Source: Parasponia andersonii
Lineage: Eukaryota; Streptophyta; Magnoliopsida; Rosales; Cannabaceae
Direction of reading: 5' to 3'
Assembly (NCBI GenBank): GCA_002914805.1
Contig: JXTB01000173.1
Location: forward strand, 600,356-664,355
DNA length: 64,000 nucleotides
The notes under the pieces: generated by a model
The model's database searches: none
What the model saw: the letters and a program-made list of their open reading frames with translations, nothing else
Told to the model about the DNA's origin: nothing
Part shown: positions 1 through 11,300 of the stretch, piece after piece
Position numbering within the stretch: position 1 is the stretch's first letter
Layout: each line of letters starts with the position of its first letter
Translations under genes and position numbers: made by a program

Positions 1-116
1 ATGAGCACTCTGAATTCGTCGAAGCCATCACGGAACCTAAACTAGCCACGGTGCTGGAGACAGTTGCTATAGCAAGAGCTGAATGGAATGTCTCATCCCA
101 GGGTGCCTACACATGC
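1..116 (+). repeat. Diverged direct copy of 651-766, ending at an N
   Basis: This stretch matches the 3' part of the retroelement reading frame at 651-766 with about four base differences and no gaps. It stops exactly at the single N at 117, after which the sequence jumps to the leader upstream of that same reading frame. The small divergence means it is not a simple read duplication. It most likely comes from another copy of the same element joined here by the assembler, although a real tandem arrangement cannot be excluded. Confidence 0.7.
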
Positions 117-297
117 NGTGTGGGAATAGAGCCTTCCACGAAGCCACTATCAGCCCACGATACGTTAAAAAAAAAAAAGAGCGAAAGTGAGGTAACTGTC
201 TCTTTCTTCTTTTTAAACCCTAGCCCACACAATCTCTTTCAACAGCAACTACACTTCAGACGGCTGCTAGAAATTCTAGCTCAAGTTTGGGGGAAAA

Positions 298-1414
298 ATG
301 GGAATCAAGATAGTTGCTCGTAAAGCCTCCAAAGCAGTCAAATTCAAATCTGAAGCAGCCGAAACAAGGTATGAAGAAAACATTCAAAATCAGCCTCTAA
401 GTGCCGAAAAAGGGTTCGTGGGGGACAATAGCAAGCCACTAGAGAAGCCACCATTCAATGCAGATGTCATCACCCAACATAACTGGCTGCTGTTCTGCGC
501 TCATCCGGAGGACCCGATTGTGCCTCTGCTTCGCGAATTCTATGCCAATATGACTAATCCAGACGATGACACCATGTATGTTAGAGGAGTTCAAGTGCTC
601 TTGAGCACGGAAGCCATAAATACCATCTATGATTTGGGGGATCCGGTAGATGAGCACTCTGAATTCGTCGAAGCCATCACGGAACCTGAACTAGCCACGG
701 TGCTGGAGATAGTTGCTATAGCAAGAGCTGAATGGAATGTCTCATCCCAGAGTGCCTAAACATGCCTAAGTTTGGTACCATTTTCTAAAATCTCGTCTGC
801 TACCCACCACACATGGCAAAACAGTTTCCAAGGAGCGTGTGTTGCTGTTGTACTCCATGTTGACTGGTAAATCTGTCAACGTGGGTCGGATTATTCATAG
901 AGAAATTTGTGCATGTGCTGCGAGGAAATCAGGGGCTCTATTTTTCCCATCTCTAATTACCAGGATGTATCGTAATGCACGTGCTCCTTACTTGGTAAAT
1001 GAACAAAGGCTGCACAACACGGGCGACATAGATGCCATTGCTGTGGCTCGAATTGCCCAAGAAGGACCAGCCGAGCCTTCCCATCGACCCTCATCTAGCA
1101 GACCATCGGTAGCATTCAGCAGCAGCACCACCAGTGAGACCCTGCAGCAGCTTAAATCCCTGGAGCAGTGCATAAGTCAACAGGAGTTTCAGCAATACTA
1201 GATGATGACATTGCTGCAGCAAATTCATCAGCAGCAACAGCAATTCTGGGCATATGCAAAGGAACGGGATAATGCCTTAAAGAAGTCCCTGCAGAAGAAT
1301 TTCACCAAACCCATTCCAAGTTTCCCTGCATTTCCAGAAGAAATACTCTAGGATTTAGACGATGAGCACATGGCAGAATCTGATGAAGATGGATCTAATA
1401 GAGCTGCAGCGTAA
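298..1414 (+). pseudogene. Broken retroelement accessory frame (plant 'putative transposon protein' type)
   Basis: The first block (298-759, 153 codons) contains HNWLLFCAHPEDPIVPLLREF followed by a VRGVQVLLSTEAINTIYDL-like segment. This is characteristic of the plant-specific 'putative plant transposon protein' family found in Athila-like and related LTR elements. A stop at 757-759 and later frame changes break it. A second open piece runs 839-1201. The last piece, from 1202 to the TAA at 1412-1414, carries a glutamine-rich run and a KPIPSFPAFPEE-like tail. The frame sits just upstream of the polypurine tract and LTR, the position of the extra (env-like) frame of Athila elements. Its biochemical function is unknown. 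As it stands it is non-functional. Confidence 0.6.
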
Positions 1415-2533
1415 TTATAACAGGGAGTTTTCACCTCTTGACCCTCTCTTTTTATTTCCTTATTTGTTCCTTTATTTTGTGTTGTAGTGGGGACACTGTT
1501 TGTTTTTAAGTTTGGGGGTGTTTTATCTGATTTTACTTCTTTTATGTGTTTTGTGCGGTTGTCTGTTAATATCTGTTTTTGTTCTGTTGTTCTGGTGTGC
1601 TATAGTATTATGATCGAGTTTCATTAAACTCTTACTGCTTTAAAATTTTCAGCTTATGAGATGAATTGCCGTGAATTGAATACTGGGGATATTTGTTTTA
1701 GCTTGTTGTTATATGTGAAATTTCCAGTTTCTCTATGCACTAGAGCTATGGATTAGAGGCCTTTAGGAAAACTTAAGAAATCTTGAATAATTGTGAGGGC
1801 TTAAGGGATAGAATTGAATTTTATGAATCTTTCGAAGTAAAATGTAGAAGACTAAACATGGAGGACTTAGTGTAGGCATGATACATTGAAAGTAAAGATG
1901 AGCTTAAGTTTAGGGGAGTGAAAAAAAAAATGAATACTCCATTATTTTGAATTACTTAGTAACCAGGGGTAACATGAGCTCCATGTATACCTTTGCGTCA
2001 AATAGTAGTTTGGAATATGAGTATGCCTCGGCAATTCTGAAAGTGACTTTGCTAAGTAACCGGGTGCCTTCATCACCAATGTTGGCATTCGCGTAAAAAG
2101 GCATTGTGACATTTGAGTGCTAAAAAAAAAAAAACAAGCAATAATAAAATCATCCCCCAAATTAAGCTCAGTAGTGCAAGTTTGTTAAAGCCTTATAAGC
2201 CTTAAGTATTTTGTTGACTTGCATTAGTGAAGAAGGATTTACAAGATCAGCATTTGAAACCAGCAAGTTAGGCCCAATGATCATATTTTAAGATGACTTG
2301 AGTAATTCAGAGAATTCTAACCATAGTTTCCACACACACACTCAAAGGAAAATCACATGTGAAAGTAAGTTTGTAATGAATTGAACTAGTGTTTGAGGGA
2401 GGGTGATTCTGATCAGAGGATGAAGATTGAGAAGCGGAACAAAGAACTAGGAAATGATTTTCTTTCTGTCAGTAAACTAGAGCTCTTTTGTGTCTATGTC
2501 ATTTTTGTTGTCACTCGGGGACGAGTAACAATT
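1415..2533 (+). other. Non-coding 3' region of the Athila-like element
   Basis: I see no coding signal here. The stretch holds a first AAGTTTGGGGGTG motif at about 1509-1521, nearly identical to the real polypurine tract at 2534-2547. The remainder is AT-rich. Confidence 0.6.
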
Positions 2534-2547
2534 TAAGTTTGGGGGTG
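2534..2547 (+). other. Polypurine tract of the Athila-like element
   Basis: The sequence AAGTTTGGGGGTG lies immediately upstream of the LTR start TGATAAC. This is the position and composition expected for the plus-strand primer of reverse transcription. The same motif occurs upstream of the reading frame (about 283-292) and at about 1509. Confidence 0.65.
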
Positions 2548-3913
2548 TGATAACTTTATAAAAATAGAGTTATTTGGTATGTTTTTGAGTCTTGGGATAG
2601 CTATTTTAAAGGATCAATTTGTTTAGTTTAAGTGTCTTTCTTTATTTTATCTTTGTCCGTAGTGTTTCAGATGATTACAATTCAATATAGTCAATATCTA
2701 TTTTATTTTTCTATTTATTTTTAGAAGGAATGCTGAATGTAAGTAAAAGCTGGAAGTAACTCTGCTGCAGCAACACGCCGAAGCAATACTGAACAGCAGA
2801 ATTCTTTTTCCAGCTGGCATCTTTTACGCACAGCTGGTGCTAACAGCTAATATTTAATACCAGCTAAGGGAAAATGAAGCAAAAGTGGTCCTCACTCCAT
2901 ATTTGGCTAACACGTGTGTTAGGGTATCTTACCTATTCTGATATAAAAGGAAAATATACTGTAGAGAAGAGAGGAGGATGATTGACCAGAGAGAAAAAAC
3001 AGAAAAGAAAAGAAAAGAGAAGAAGAGAGTACAGAGAAGAGAGGACGAAGGAGAGGAAGTACTAGCAGCAGGGAACTTAATTTACCATTATCCAGCTAGA
3101 TTTTTCCTTACCTTCTTAAATCTTCTTTGTATTTAATTTCTTTTTCTTATCTTGAACTTTCTGTAATCTATGAATTACTTTGGGTTGCTAATTTTTGAAC
3201 CCCAGAACATGAGCTAAGCTTTTCTTAGCTGGGATATTGATGAATCTACGGTTGTAATGAAGGATTAAATGTTGTTTTAAGTGTTTATGGTAATTTTCTC
3301 TTGTTCAGTCAAGTGAGCTTCATCATTAATTCTTATTATTGTTTGGCCACCAATATTTAGAATAAATAAACTAGGATTAATTCTGGAAAGGTTAATTTTA
3401 GTTGGAGCTAACTTGAATGATACATAGTAATGATCTAGGAATATGTTATTACCATGCATAACCCATTGAAAATCGACGCTATAAAGGAAGTATTGAGAAT
3501 TGGATCAGCATAGGAATATGTTAAATCTGGTTTAAAGAACTTTAAACATAATAAATTCGGAAGATTATTATATGCTGATGGAATTTTCTGTTACTGGAAT
3601 GAATATTGCCATAAGCATTGCTGCAGCAATTGTACCCAGATTTGCAACCGAGGAGGATTCAATCATCCCAGCTTAATATATCTATCCATTTACAATCTCT
3701 TGTTTAGGTCATATCGTTTTATGTTTGGAATTTACATTTTCTTATTTTATTTTACATCTGTCAATTCTTATAATTTCTTAATTCAGCTTATTTAACATTA
3801 GTTTTATCCAACTAATTTGGTTAATCAATCCCTGTGGAAACGATACTCAACTTATTACTATATTACTTGTTCGGCACGTGCACTTGCGTAGAAATTATAA
3901 AATAATACCAACA
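2548..3913 (+). repeat. 3' LTR of the Athila-like element (1,366 bp)
   Basis: It starts TGATAACT directly after the polypurine tract and ends ACCAACA. A TATA-like TATAAAAG at 2942-2949 is followed by a GA-rich leader (about 2960-3060), consistent with the U3/R promoter. The matching 5' LTR is not in the window, so the ends rest on the tract and the terminal dinucleotides. Confidence 0.6.
2942..2949 (+). promoter_or_regulatory. TATA-like box in the Athila-like LTR
   Basis: TATAAAAG lies about 395 bases inside the LTR and is followed by a purine-rich GA tract. It is the only strong TATA match of this kind in the LTR. Its activity is inferred. Confidence 0.4.
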
Positions 3914-3927
3914 GTAGTCTAATAATG
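3914..3927. repeat. 14-bp direct repeat flanking copia A, left copy
   Basis: GTAGTCTAATAATG occurs here and again at 17800-17813, exactly outside the two ends of copia element A. It is longer than the 5-bp target duplication expected of copia integration. The left copia LTR is also truncated, so this looks like a rearranged junction rather than a clean insertion. Confidence 0.7.
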
Positions 3928-4012
3928 TTGGTTTGCAGTTGCCTTTTTTCACTGTTCCTATTATGGCTAGTTGGTGAGCTACAATTGTTGATTTGTTCAA
4001 TATTCTCCCACT
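3928..4012 (-). repeat. Truncated 3' LTR (3928-4002) and polypurine tract of copia A
   Basis: On the minus strand the polypurine tract AGTGGGAGAA (4003-4012) is followed by the LTR start TATTGAACAAATC. Only about 75 bp of the roughly 531-bp LTR remain. Similarity to the other LTR stops within the first U3 repeat unit, near 3943, and the sequence then joins the 14-bp repeat next to the Athila-like LTR. Confidence 0.75.
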
Positions 4013-4087
4013 TGAAGACTTGATTTTAATCGTGTCTTCACACTTGGTAAATCTCTCTTTTCTTCCATTGTCAATTCTTCATGCTGC

Positions 4088-5963
4088 TTATATTTCTGCT
4101 AGGTCATATAAGGATCTATACCATTGGAACTTGTCAATGTTGATTGGTTTGGTTAAAGTATCTGCTAGGTTCTCTTTTGTGTGAATCTTCTTCATGTTCA
4201 CACTTCCATCTTCTACTACTTCTCGAATTAAGTGATATTGAACGCCAATGTGCTTTGTCCTAGAATGAAAGGCTGGATTCCTTGCAATGTGCAAGGCACT
4301 CTGACTGTCACAAAATAGAGGAATCTTTTCTTATTTATGCATGAGCTCCTCCAATAACCTTTGAATCCAAATAGTCTCTTTACAAGCTTGTGTAGCCGCC
4401 ATGTATTCTGCTTCTGTTGTAGATAAAGTCACAACAGTTTGTAGTTTCGAAACCAAGCTTACAGCTCCTTCTGTAAGAGTAAACACATAGCCTGTAGTAG
4501 ATTTTTGTTTGTCAAGATCACCCACAAAATCTGAATCAACATATCCTTTGACAGAAAATTCTGATCCTTCGTAACATAATGCAACATCTGAGATTCCTTT
4601 GATATATCTCAGAATTCTCTTCACAGCATTCCAATGTTCTCTACTAGGATTCGCCATATATCGACTAACCACTCCCACTGCTTGTGCAATGTCTGGACTT
4701 ATACATATCATAGTGAACATTAGGCTTCCCACTGCTAATGCATATAGTACTCGAGACATCTCCATCCTCTCTGCTTCATTACTAGGACACATCACAAATG
4801 ATAACTTGAAGTTAATAGGAAGTAGGGTAGAAATCAACTTACAATCTTGCATATTGAAGTGGCGCAAGATTTTCTTCAAATAATTCTTCTGAGAAAGCCA
4901 AATCTTCCTATTACCTCTGTCTCGGTGAATTTGCATCCTTAGAATCTTGTTCGCTAGTCCCAAATCCTTCATATCAAATTTCCTAGCTAACTGTGCCTTC
5001 AATTCTTGGATTCTACCTTTGTTGGGGCCCGCTACCAACATGTCATCCATGTACAACAATAAGATAATCAAGTCACTATCTTCATCAAATCTCCTGAAGT
5101 ATGTACAGTGGTTTGAACTGAGTCTGTTGTACCAAAGGCTTATGATGAAGGAATCAAATCTCTTATACCAACATCTCGGTGCCTGTTTGAGACCGTATAG
5201 ACATTTGTTCAACCTGTAAACCAAGTTCTCCTTGCCTGTTAAACCTTTTGGTTGGAGCATATAAATCTCTTCTTCAAGTTCTCCATGAAGAAAAGCAGTT
5301 TTCACATCTAGCTGCTCTAGATGTAGGTTAAACGTAGCACACATTGCCAGAACGACTCTAACTATTGTCAGTCGAACTACAGGTGAAAATATCTCATTGA
5401 AGTCAATACCTTCTTTCTGATCATATCCTTTTACCACCAATCTCGCACGATACCACTGCACTTGATCATTGCTATCACGCTTGATCTTGTAGACCCATTT
5501 GTTGCCAATAGCCTTCGTTCTTTGTCGTAGCAAAACAAGATCCCATGTCTTGTTCTTGTGAAGGGCTTTAATCTCTTCTTGCATTGCTGTCATCCATAGA
5601 GATACATCCGGGCTTTTGGTAGCCTCATGGAAAGTTGTTGGCTCTCCATTCTCTATTAGAAGATAGTATGCAATATTCCTCTCAGTGATATAATCCGAGT
5701 GCCATGCTGGTGTTCTTCTCTCACGAGTTGACCGATGAATTTCAGAAGTCTCTTCCTCGACTGGTTCTTCTACTTCGTGCTCTGGTGCTACTTCAAAAGA
5801 ATCTGAATCTTCAGCATTCTTTTCTACCTGAACTGTAGTAGTTTCTGGTATACTATCATCTCCCTTCTCTTACAATTTATTCTCTGCAAATATCACATCT
5901 CTGATGATGACAACCTTATGGTAGTAGGATCCCATAAGCGATATCCTTTGACTCCATCAGCAT
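4088..5963 (-). pseudogene. Copia A pol, reverse transcriptase and RNase H part
   Basis: A 420-codon open stretch (5593-4331) contains the core of a copia reverse transcriptase: WVYKIKRDSND, a VVRLTIVRVVLA segment and the catalytic YMDD (5042-5053). RNase H follows, with a STTEAEYMAA motif. A final piece (4294-4088) carries the C-terminal [14 protein letters not shown] motif typical of copia RNase H. Stops near 4331-4294 interrupt it, and the upstream part of pol is separated by the Tekay insertion, so no complete polyprotein can be made. Confidence 0.85.
5959..5963. repeat. Target-site duplication AGCAT, left
   Basis: AGCAT here and at 15129-15133 flanks the Tekay element exactly. Comparison with the uninterrupted copia B copy near 39870-39900 shows the insertion point within pol. 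Confidence 0.9.
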
Positions 5964-8167
5964 TGTAAAAACCCAGATTTTGGTAGGGTAATTTGGACAA
6001 TTTACCAATTTTCTGGATAAAATATTAGGGGGATTAATTTTCAAAAGTTTTGTGCAGAGGGACTAAACTACAAATTTTGGGAGACTATATTAATAGAAAT
6101 TTGAAATTTGGGGACTTATGTGCAATTTTTGAAAAATTACACAGCCCTATAAGACAGGGCCATGTGCCTCGTTCTTTTCCTTCTCTCTCTCTCTTCTCTC
6201 TCTTCTTCCCCAATTTCTCTATCTTCTCTCTGCGTTGTTTAGCTGCCGATGCCTGACCGCCGCAGGGAGTGTTCCAGCCACCATTCGCCCGCGCCACCGA
6301 CTGGCGAAGGATCGCCGTGCCGCGCCGAAACTCTGCCACCCCTCGCCAGCCATCGCCGTCATCTGGTTTGCCGGAAAACCTCCATTGAAGCCGTTGGAGC
6401 CGTTTCGGTTTTTTCGTCACCGGCGACGATTCCGGCCACCATTCGACCTCCAACCGGTCTCGTTGGATTCGTCTCGTCTCAAGGATCATCAAGATATATA
6501 TATCTCAACCCCATTTTTCCCGGATTGAAAGTTGCCATTATTAGATATTTTGAATTTAAGTTTGACTTTTTGATCCGACCGTTGGATTGAGTTTTTGTTG
6601 TCATTTTTGGATTGTACTCGGAAAATGGAGAAGTTTGATATATATATTGCCTATGTTTGGTGATCAGCACAGAAATCGAGATCTGACGGTCGAGATTTAT
6701 CTCATTTTGTGTGCAACCGGCCCGATATGGGCCCGGACCCGAATTGGACAAGTTATATATCTAACTTAGCTATTTTGGGTGCTAGGAATTCAGCGAAGAG
6801 GTCCGTTTGTGGAATTGAAGCTCCGCTGAGAAGTTGGTTTTTTGCAAGAGGACGATCGAGGGCTTGGAATTGGTTCCCGACCCTCGGGCGATCGTCAATG
6901 ACACCTCGAGGGTTCGATAGCGTGGTATTGCTATTCGAGTGAGGTAGGGATTCAACTACCTGTGTTTTAAACCATTTTTGAATAAAACTTATTTTCTGCA
7001 ACATATGAGAACAAATGTGAGTTTTGGTTTCTCGAATATCTGTGATGGGAATTGGTTGTATGAGACATATACTGTATTACTCTGGGAATTTTTTGAATGT
7101 AGGTTAGTTTGGGTATATTAAAAATAGGGTCATATGCTGCCCGGTTTTCTATAAAAACCTAGTATACTGTTTTACCGAAAAATCAGAGCACGATTATTTT
7201 TACACTTCAGTTCTGTATTGCACGTGTCATAGGATCATACATGAGTACCGTATTAGCATCGTGGGTTTACAGTGTGGCGCTGCGTGCCCCACCGTCGGTG
7301 AAAGTCCGTAAACTTGCGCGGAGTTTTGTTACTTTTGATTACCTCCCCATTTGGCAGGCATAGGCAATTCGGTTACCCCTCCAGGTTTGGTAGGCGACAC
7401 ATGGGTGTCCCCTCTGGGTATGGGCTTAAGTATCAGGCAGGCTGTTAGGTACACTTAGTGCCATCATCCTGGGTTTCCATAGATAAGAGGATGTGAGCTC
7501 ATGAGTATGGGTTGATTTGTGTTATGTGCATATGAATTGAATAGTTTTGATTACACTGCTTTATATATATATATATATATATATGGATTTCTGGTTTGGA
7601 TTATATATGTATATGTATGTTTTGGACTAAACTAACCATGCAGGAATTCCCCATCACTAAAATGTTTTCGATCGAGGTAATTATTTTTCCTACTGGGCAT
7701 TTTATGCTCACCCCTTACCTTTTTCTTTAGGTGGTGTCCAGTGCGATCTCGGTGATTAAGAGGAGTAAGAGGTCATCTTGATTGTAGTTTGTCTCTTGGT
7801 AATGCTAAAAGTTTGTCGTCTTGGTGTTTAGATTGTTTGGGTTTTGTATTAGCATTGAACCAAGATTACTGCTTTCTATTTTGTCTGCGAACTTATATAT
7901 TGCCATTCTGGTATTTGACTTTTGTTGTGGATGATGGTGATGCTTGAGCTTTTATGTGACTTCGTGATTTTTAATTATTATTCAGTCTATGTTTAATGGT
8001 GTATACGAACTGTGGGAGTGGTTTATGGGATAGAATTCAGATTATTTTATTTAAACGGACTGTTTTTATAAAAACCAGAACTTTTGACACTTTTCAAATA
8101 AATCAAGGAATTTCCCACCTTTGTGAAATTCCCCTTCTGCCACTAGCTCAGGTTTTGAGTCGTGAGT
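5964..8167 (+). repeat. 5' LTR of the Tekay-type element
   Basis: It starts TGTAAAAACCC and ends near CGTGAGT, where the 3' LTR has CGTGACA. It contains a CT-rich tract (about 6180-6235) and a (TA)n microsatellite (about 7561-7584). No coding content is evident; short open stretches in it are not shared cleanly with the other LTR. Confidence 0.88.
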
Positions 8168-8175
8168 GAAATTTT

Positions 8176-8187
8176 TGGTATCAGAGC
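8176..8187 (+). other. Primer-binding site, initiator Met-tRNA type
   Basis: TGGTATCAGAGC lies nine bases after the 5' LTR. It matches the 3' end of plant initiator methionine tRNA, the usual primer for Tekay and many copia elements. Confidence 0.85.
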
Positions 8188-8300
8188 TTTGAGTTTAACA
8201 GCTCGGACGTATCACCATTAAACTAGATTGAAGTGTTTTTATGACAAGCATGCATCATTATCTCACAAATAGTTTGGCATATTGTTTCAGACTTGTAGCA

Positions 8301-11300
8301 ATGGCTCCTAGAAGAGTTCCGAGGCACCAGCCGGGTGCCGAACCTCCTCGTCCGGATTTCACTCATCTGATCGAGGCAATGCAGCAGGCATTCATCAAGA
8401 TGAGCAATCCAGACTATCAGCCTCTAGCTCTGAGGGAACGTCAGTTGGATCTAGTTAATCATCTCCAACAGTTCATACGTCTCCAGCCATGGCAATTTGA
8501 TGGTAGACCAGAAGCTCTCATGGTAATTTCTTGGTTGCGTGAGATGGAGAGGCACTTTTGAGCCCTTGGTACTCCGGTTAAGTTCTGGGTTGTGTTTGTT
8601 GTTACCCGTTTGACGGGAAGTACCATTTGTTGGTGGGAAATAGTGGAACGGATGCAAGATGTAGTGGGCTTGACTTGGGAAGACTTTGAAAGGATTTTCA
8701 AGGCCCAGTATGCCAATAAGGATCAACAGGATGAAGTTGTGTACCAATTTGAGACTTTGACTCAAGGTAACAGAACGGTGAATGAGTACCTGATAGAGTT
8801 CATTGAGTTGGCAAGTGTTGCTCTTGGACTAGGTACGAGCGAGAAGTACCGAGTTGCCAAGTTCAGGAGTTGTCTGAATTAGAACATTTTCAACAAGATT
8901 GGTACCCAGACTTTCCATACTCTTCCTGAGATTGCAATGTCTGTCCAGCGAGCAGAGGCCATCGAAGAAAGTTTAGATTCCAGACGGAACCAGCAGAGAG
9001 GTAATGACAGGAAAGCTGCCAGAAGGAACCAAGGGCAGTGGTCAGCCCAGGGTACTCCGAGCAGTGGGAGCTCGAACAGCAGTAGTTCTTCTGGGGGTGG
9101 TAAAGGCAATCCGTATGGAGGATATTTTGTTTGTGGCTAGCAGGTTCATCGGAAGAAGGAGTGTCCCAACCGTCTGTAGAAATCTCCTCTTTCTCAGGGA
9201 GGACCGTAGAGGAGCCAGTCCAGTTCTATTTCCTATATGAACACTCAAGTAAGGCCGCAACAGTCACAGTGTGCTTCACAGCCTTTTACTTTCTCTCAGC
9301 CTTATCAGCATCAGTATCACCCTCAGGGTTTTTCTCAGAGTTTTCTGACTCCTCAGGCCTCAGGGAGTCAGGGTAGGCATGGATATAGTAGTAGTGGTCT
9401 AAGATCCAGCAGTAGCCATCCTAGCCAGGGAAAAGGCAACAAAAGGAAAGGAAATGTGACTGGCCAAGCCTATGCTTTTACTGGGGCAGACGACACTCAG
9501 GATCGCACCAGTCGAGGTGTTATTGACGGTATGATCCTTCTTTCACACTCTTGGGCATATGTTTTGTTTGATACTGGTGCATCCCATTCATTCATATCCT
9601 TATTGTTTGCTCAACTTTTGGGGTTGGAATTTTTTGATTTGGATTATATATTGTCGTTGGGTACTATTTCCTATATGAACACTCAAGTGAGGCCGCAATA
9701 GTCACAGGGTGCTTCGCAGCCTTTTACTTTCTCTCAGCCTTATTAGCATCAGTATCACCCTCAAGGTTTTTCTCAGAGTTTTCTGACTCCTCAAGCCTCA
9801 GGGAGTCAGGGTAGGCATGGATATAGTAGTAGTGGTCCAAGATCCAGCAGTAGCCATCCTGGCCAGGGAAAAGGCAACAAAAGGAAAGGAAATGTGACTG
9901 GCCAAGCCTATNTAAGTCTTGTCGGGTTATGATTGGTGATAGGAAGCTTCCTGCTGATTTGATTGTGTTGCCGATAGGACAGTATGACGTGATACTCGGT
10001 ATGGATTAGTTGTCGAAATATCGAGCCGTTGTAGACTGTCATAAGAAGTGGGTGACTCTTTTTCCTAGTGATAGATATCCTATTATCTATCAGGCGGGGA
10101 TGAGTCCATTAAAGCATAGTCCTGTTCTAAAAGCATGCATGGGTGGAAGAAAGAAACTTGAGTATTATGGGAACTTGTTTGCCATGGATGGCAAGGTGAG
10201 GATAGATGATCAAGACCCATGGATTCTAGTGGTGTGTGAGTATTCAGAGGTGTTTCTTGAAGACTTACCGGGGTTACCACCTGATAGGGAGATCGAGTTC
10301 TTAAACTAGTTCCTGGAGCTCAGCCAGTTTCTATTACAGCCTATCACATGGCACTTGCTGAGATGGAAGAATTAAGAGAACAGTTGGACGATTTGCTTTC
10401 CAAGGGCTTTATTCACAGTAGCACTTCTCCGGGGTGCTTCTGTTTTGTTTGCGAAGAAAGCTGATAGTTCGTTGAGACTTTGTGTGGATTACCGGAAGTT
10501 GAACCAGTTGATAGTGAAGAACAAGTATCCTTTGCCAAGGATAGATGAGTTGTTTGATCAACTCAGTGGTTCAATGTTCTTCTCTAAGATCGATTTGAGA
10601 TGTGGTTATCATCAGTTGAAGATAAGAGAGGATGACATACCTAAGACAGCATTCAGAACTCGATATGGTCACTTTGAGTTTCTGGTGATGCCATTTGGTT
10701 TGACGAATACTCCGCAACATTTATGGATCTCATGAATCAGATTTTTAGGCCATTTTTGGATCATTTTGTGGTTGTGTTCATCGATGACATCCTGGTTTAT
10801 TCCAAGATTTCTCGAAAATTGTTTTGCCTTTGAAAAAGTTGACCAGAAAGGATGTTAAGTTTGTTTGGGATCACGAAAGTGAAGAAGCTTTTGTCAGGTT
10901 GAAGCAGAGTTTGACCACCGCACCAGTTCTTACTGTTCCTGACAGTAACGAGCCTTATGTGGTGTATATCGATGCTTCGAAGACGGGTTTGGGATATGTC
11001 TTGATACAGAATAGTCAAGTTGTGGCTTATACTTCTCGTCAGTTGAAGCCACATGAGAGGAACTATCCCACCCATGATCTGGAGCTTGCAGCAGTGATCT
11101 TTGCTTTGAAGATTTGGCGATGTTACTTGTATGGTGTGAAGTTTAACATATTCTCCGATCATAAGAGTTTGAAGTATCTCTTTACTCAGAAGGATTTGAA
11201 CTTGAGACAGTGAAGATGGGTTGAGTATATGGAGGATTATGAATTCGACCTACAGTATCATCCTGGTAAAGCCAATGTTGTAGCTGATGCACTGAGTAGG

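Larger units (their letters stand above)
118..3913 (+). mobile_element. 3' portion of an Athila-like Ty3/Gypsy LTR retrotransposon
   Basis: The order is that of the distal end of a plant Ty3 element: a leader, a broken accessory reading frame (298-1414), a long non-coding stretch, a G-rich polypurine tract (2534-2547) and an LTR (2548-3913) that begins TGATAAC and ends ACCAACA. The LTR end contains the phrase CCCTGTGGAAACGATACTC followed by a TTACTATATTACTTG-like run, which I associate with Athila-type LTRs. No protease, reverse transcriptase or integrase lies inside the window, so the lineage assignment rests on the LTR, the tract and the accessory frame. The 5' half lies to the left or was lost at the N at 117. 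Confidence 0.6.

Noticed and set aside
6085..6590. Open frames within the Tekay 5' LTR
   Set aside because: They lie in LTR sequence around the CT-rich tract and are not preserved in the 3' LTR at the same place with the same frame.
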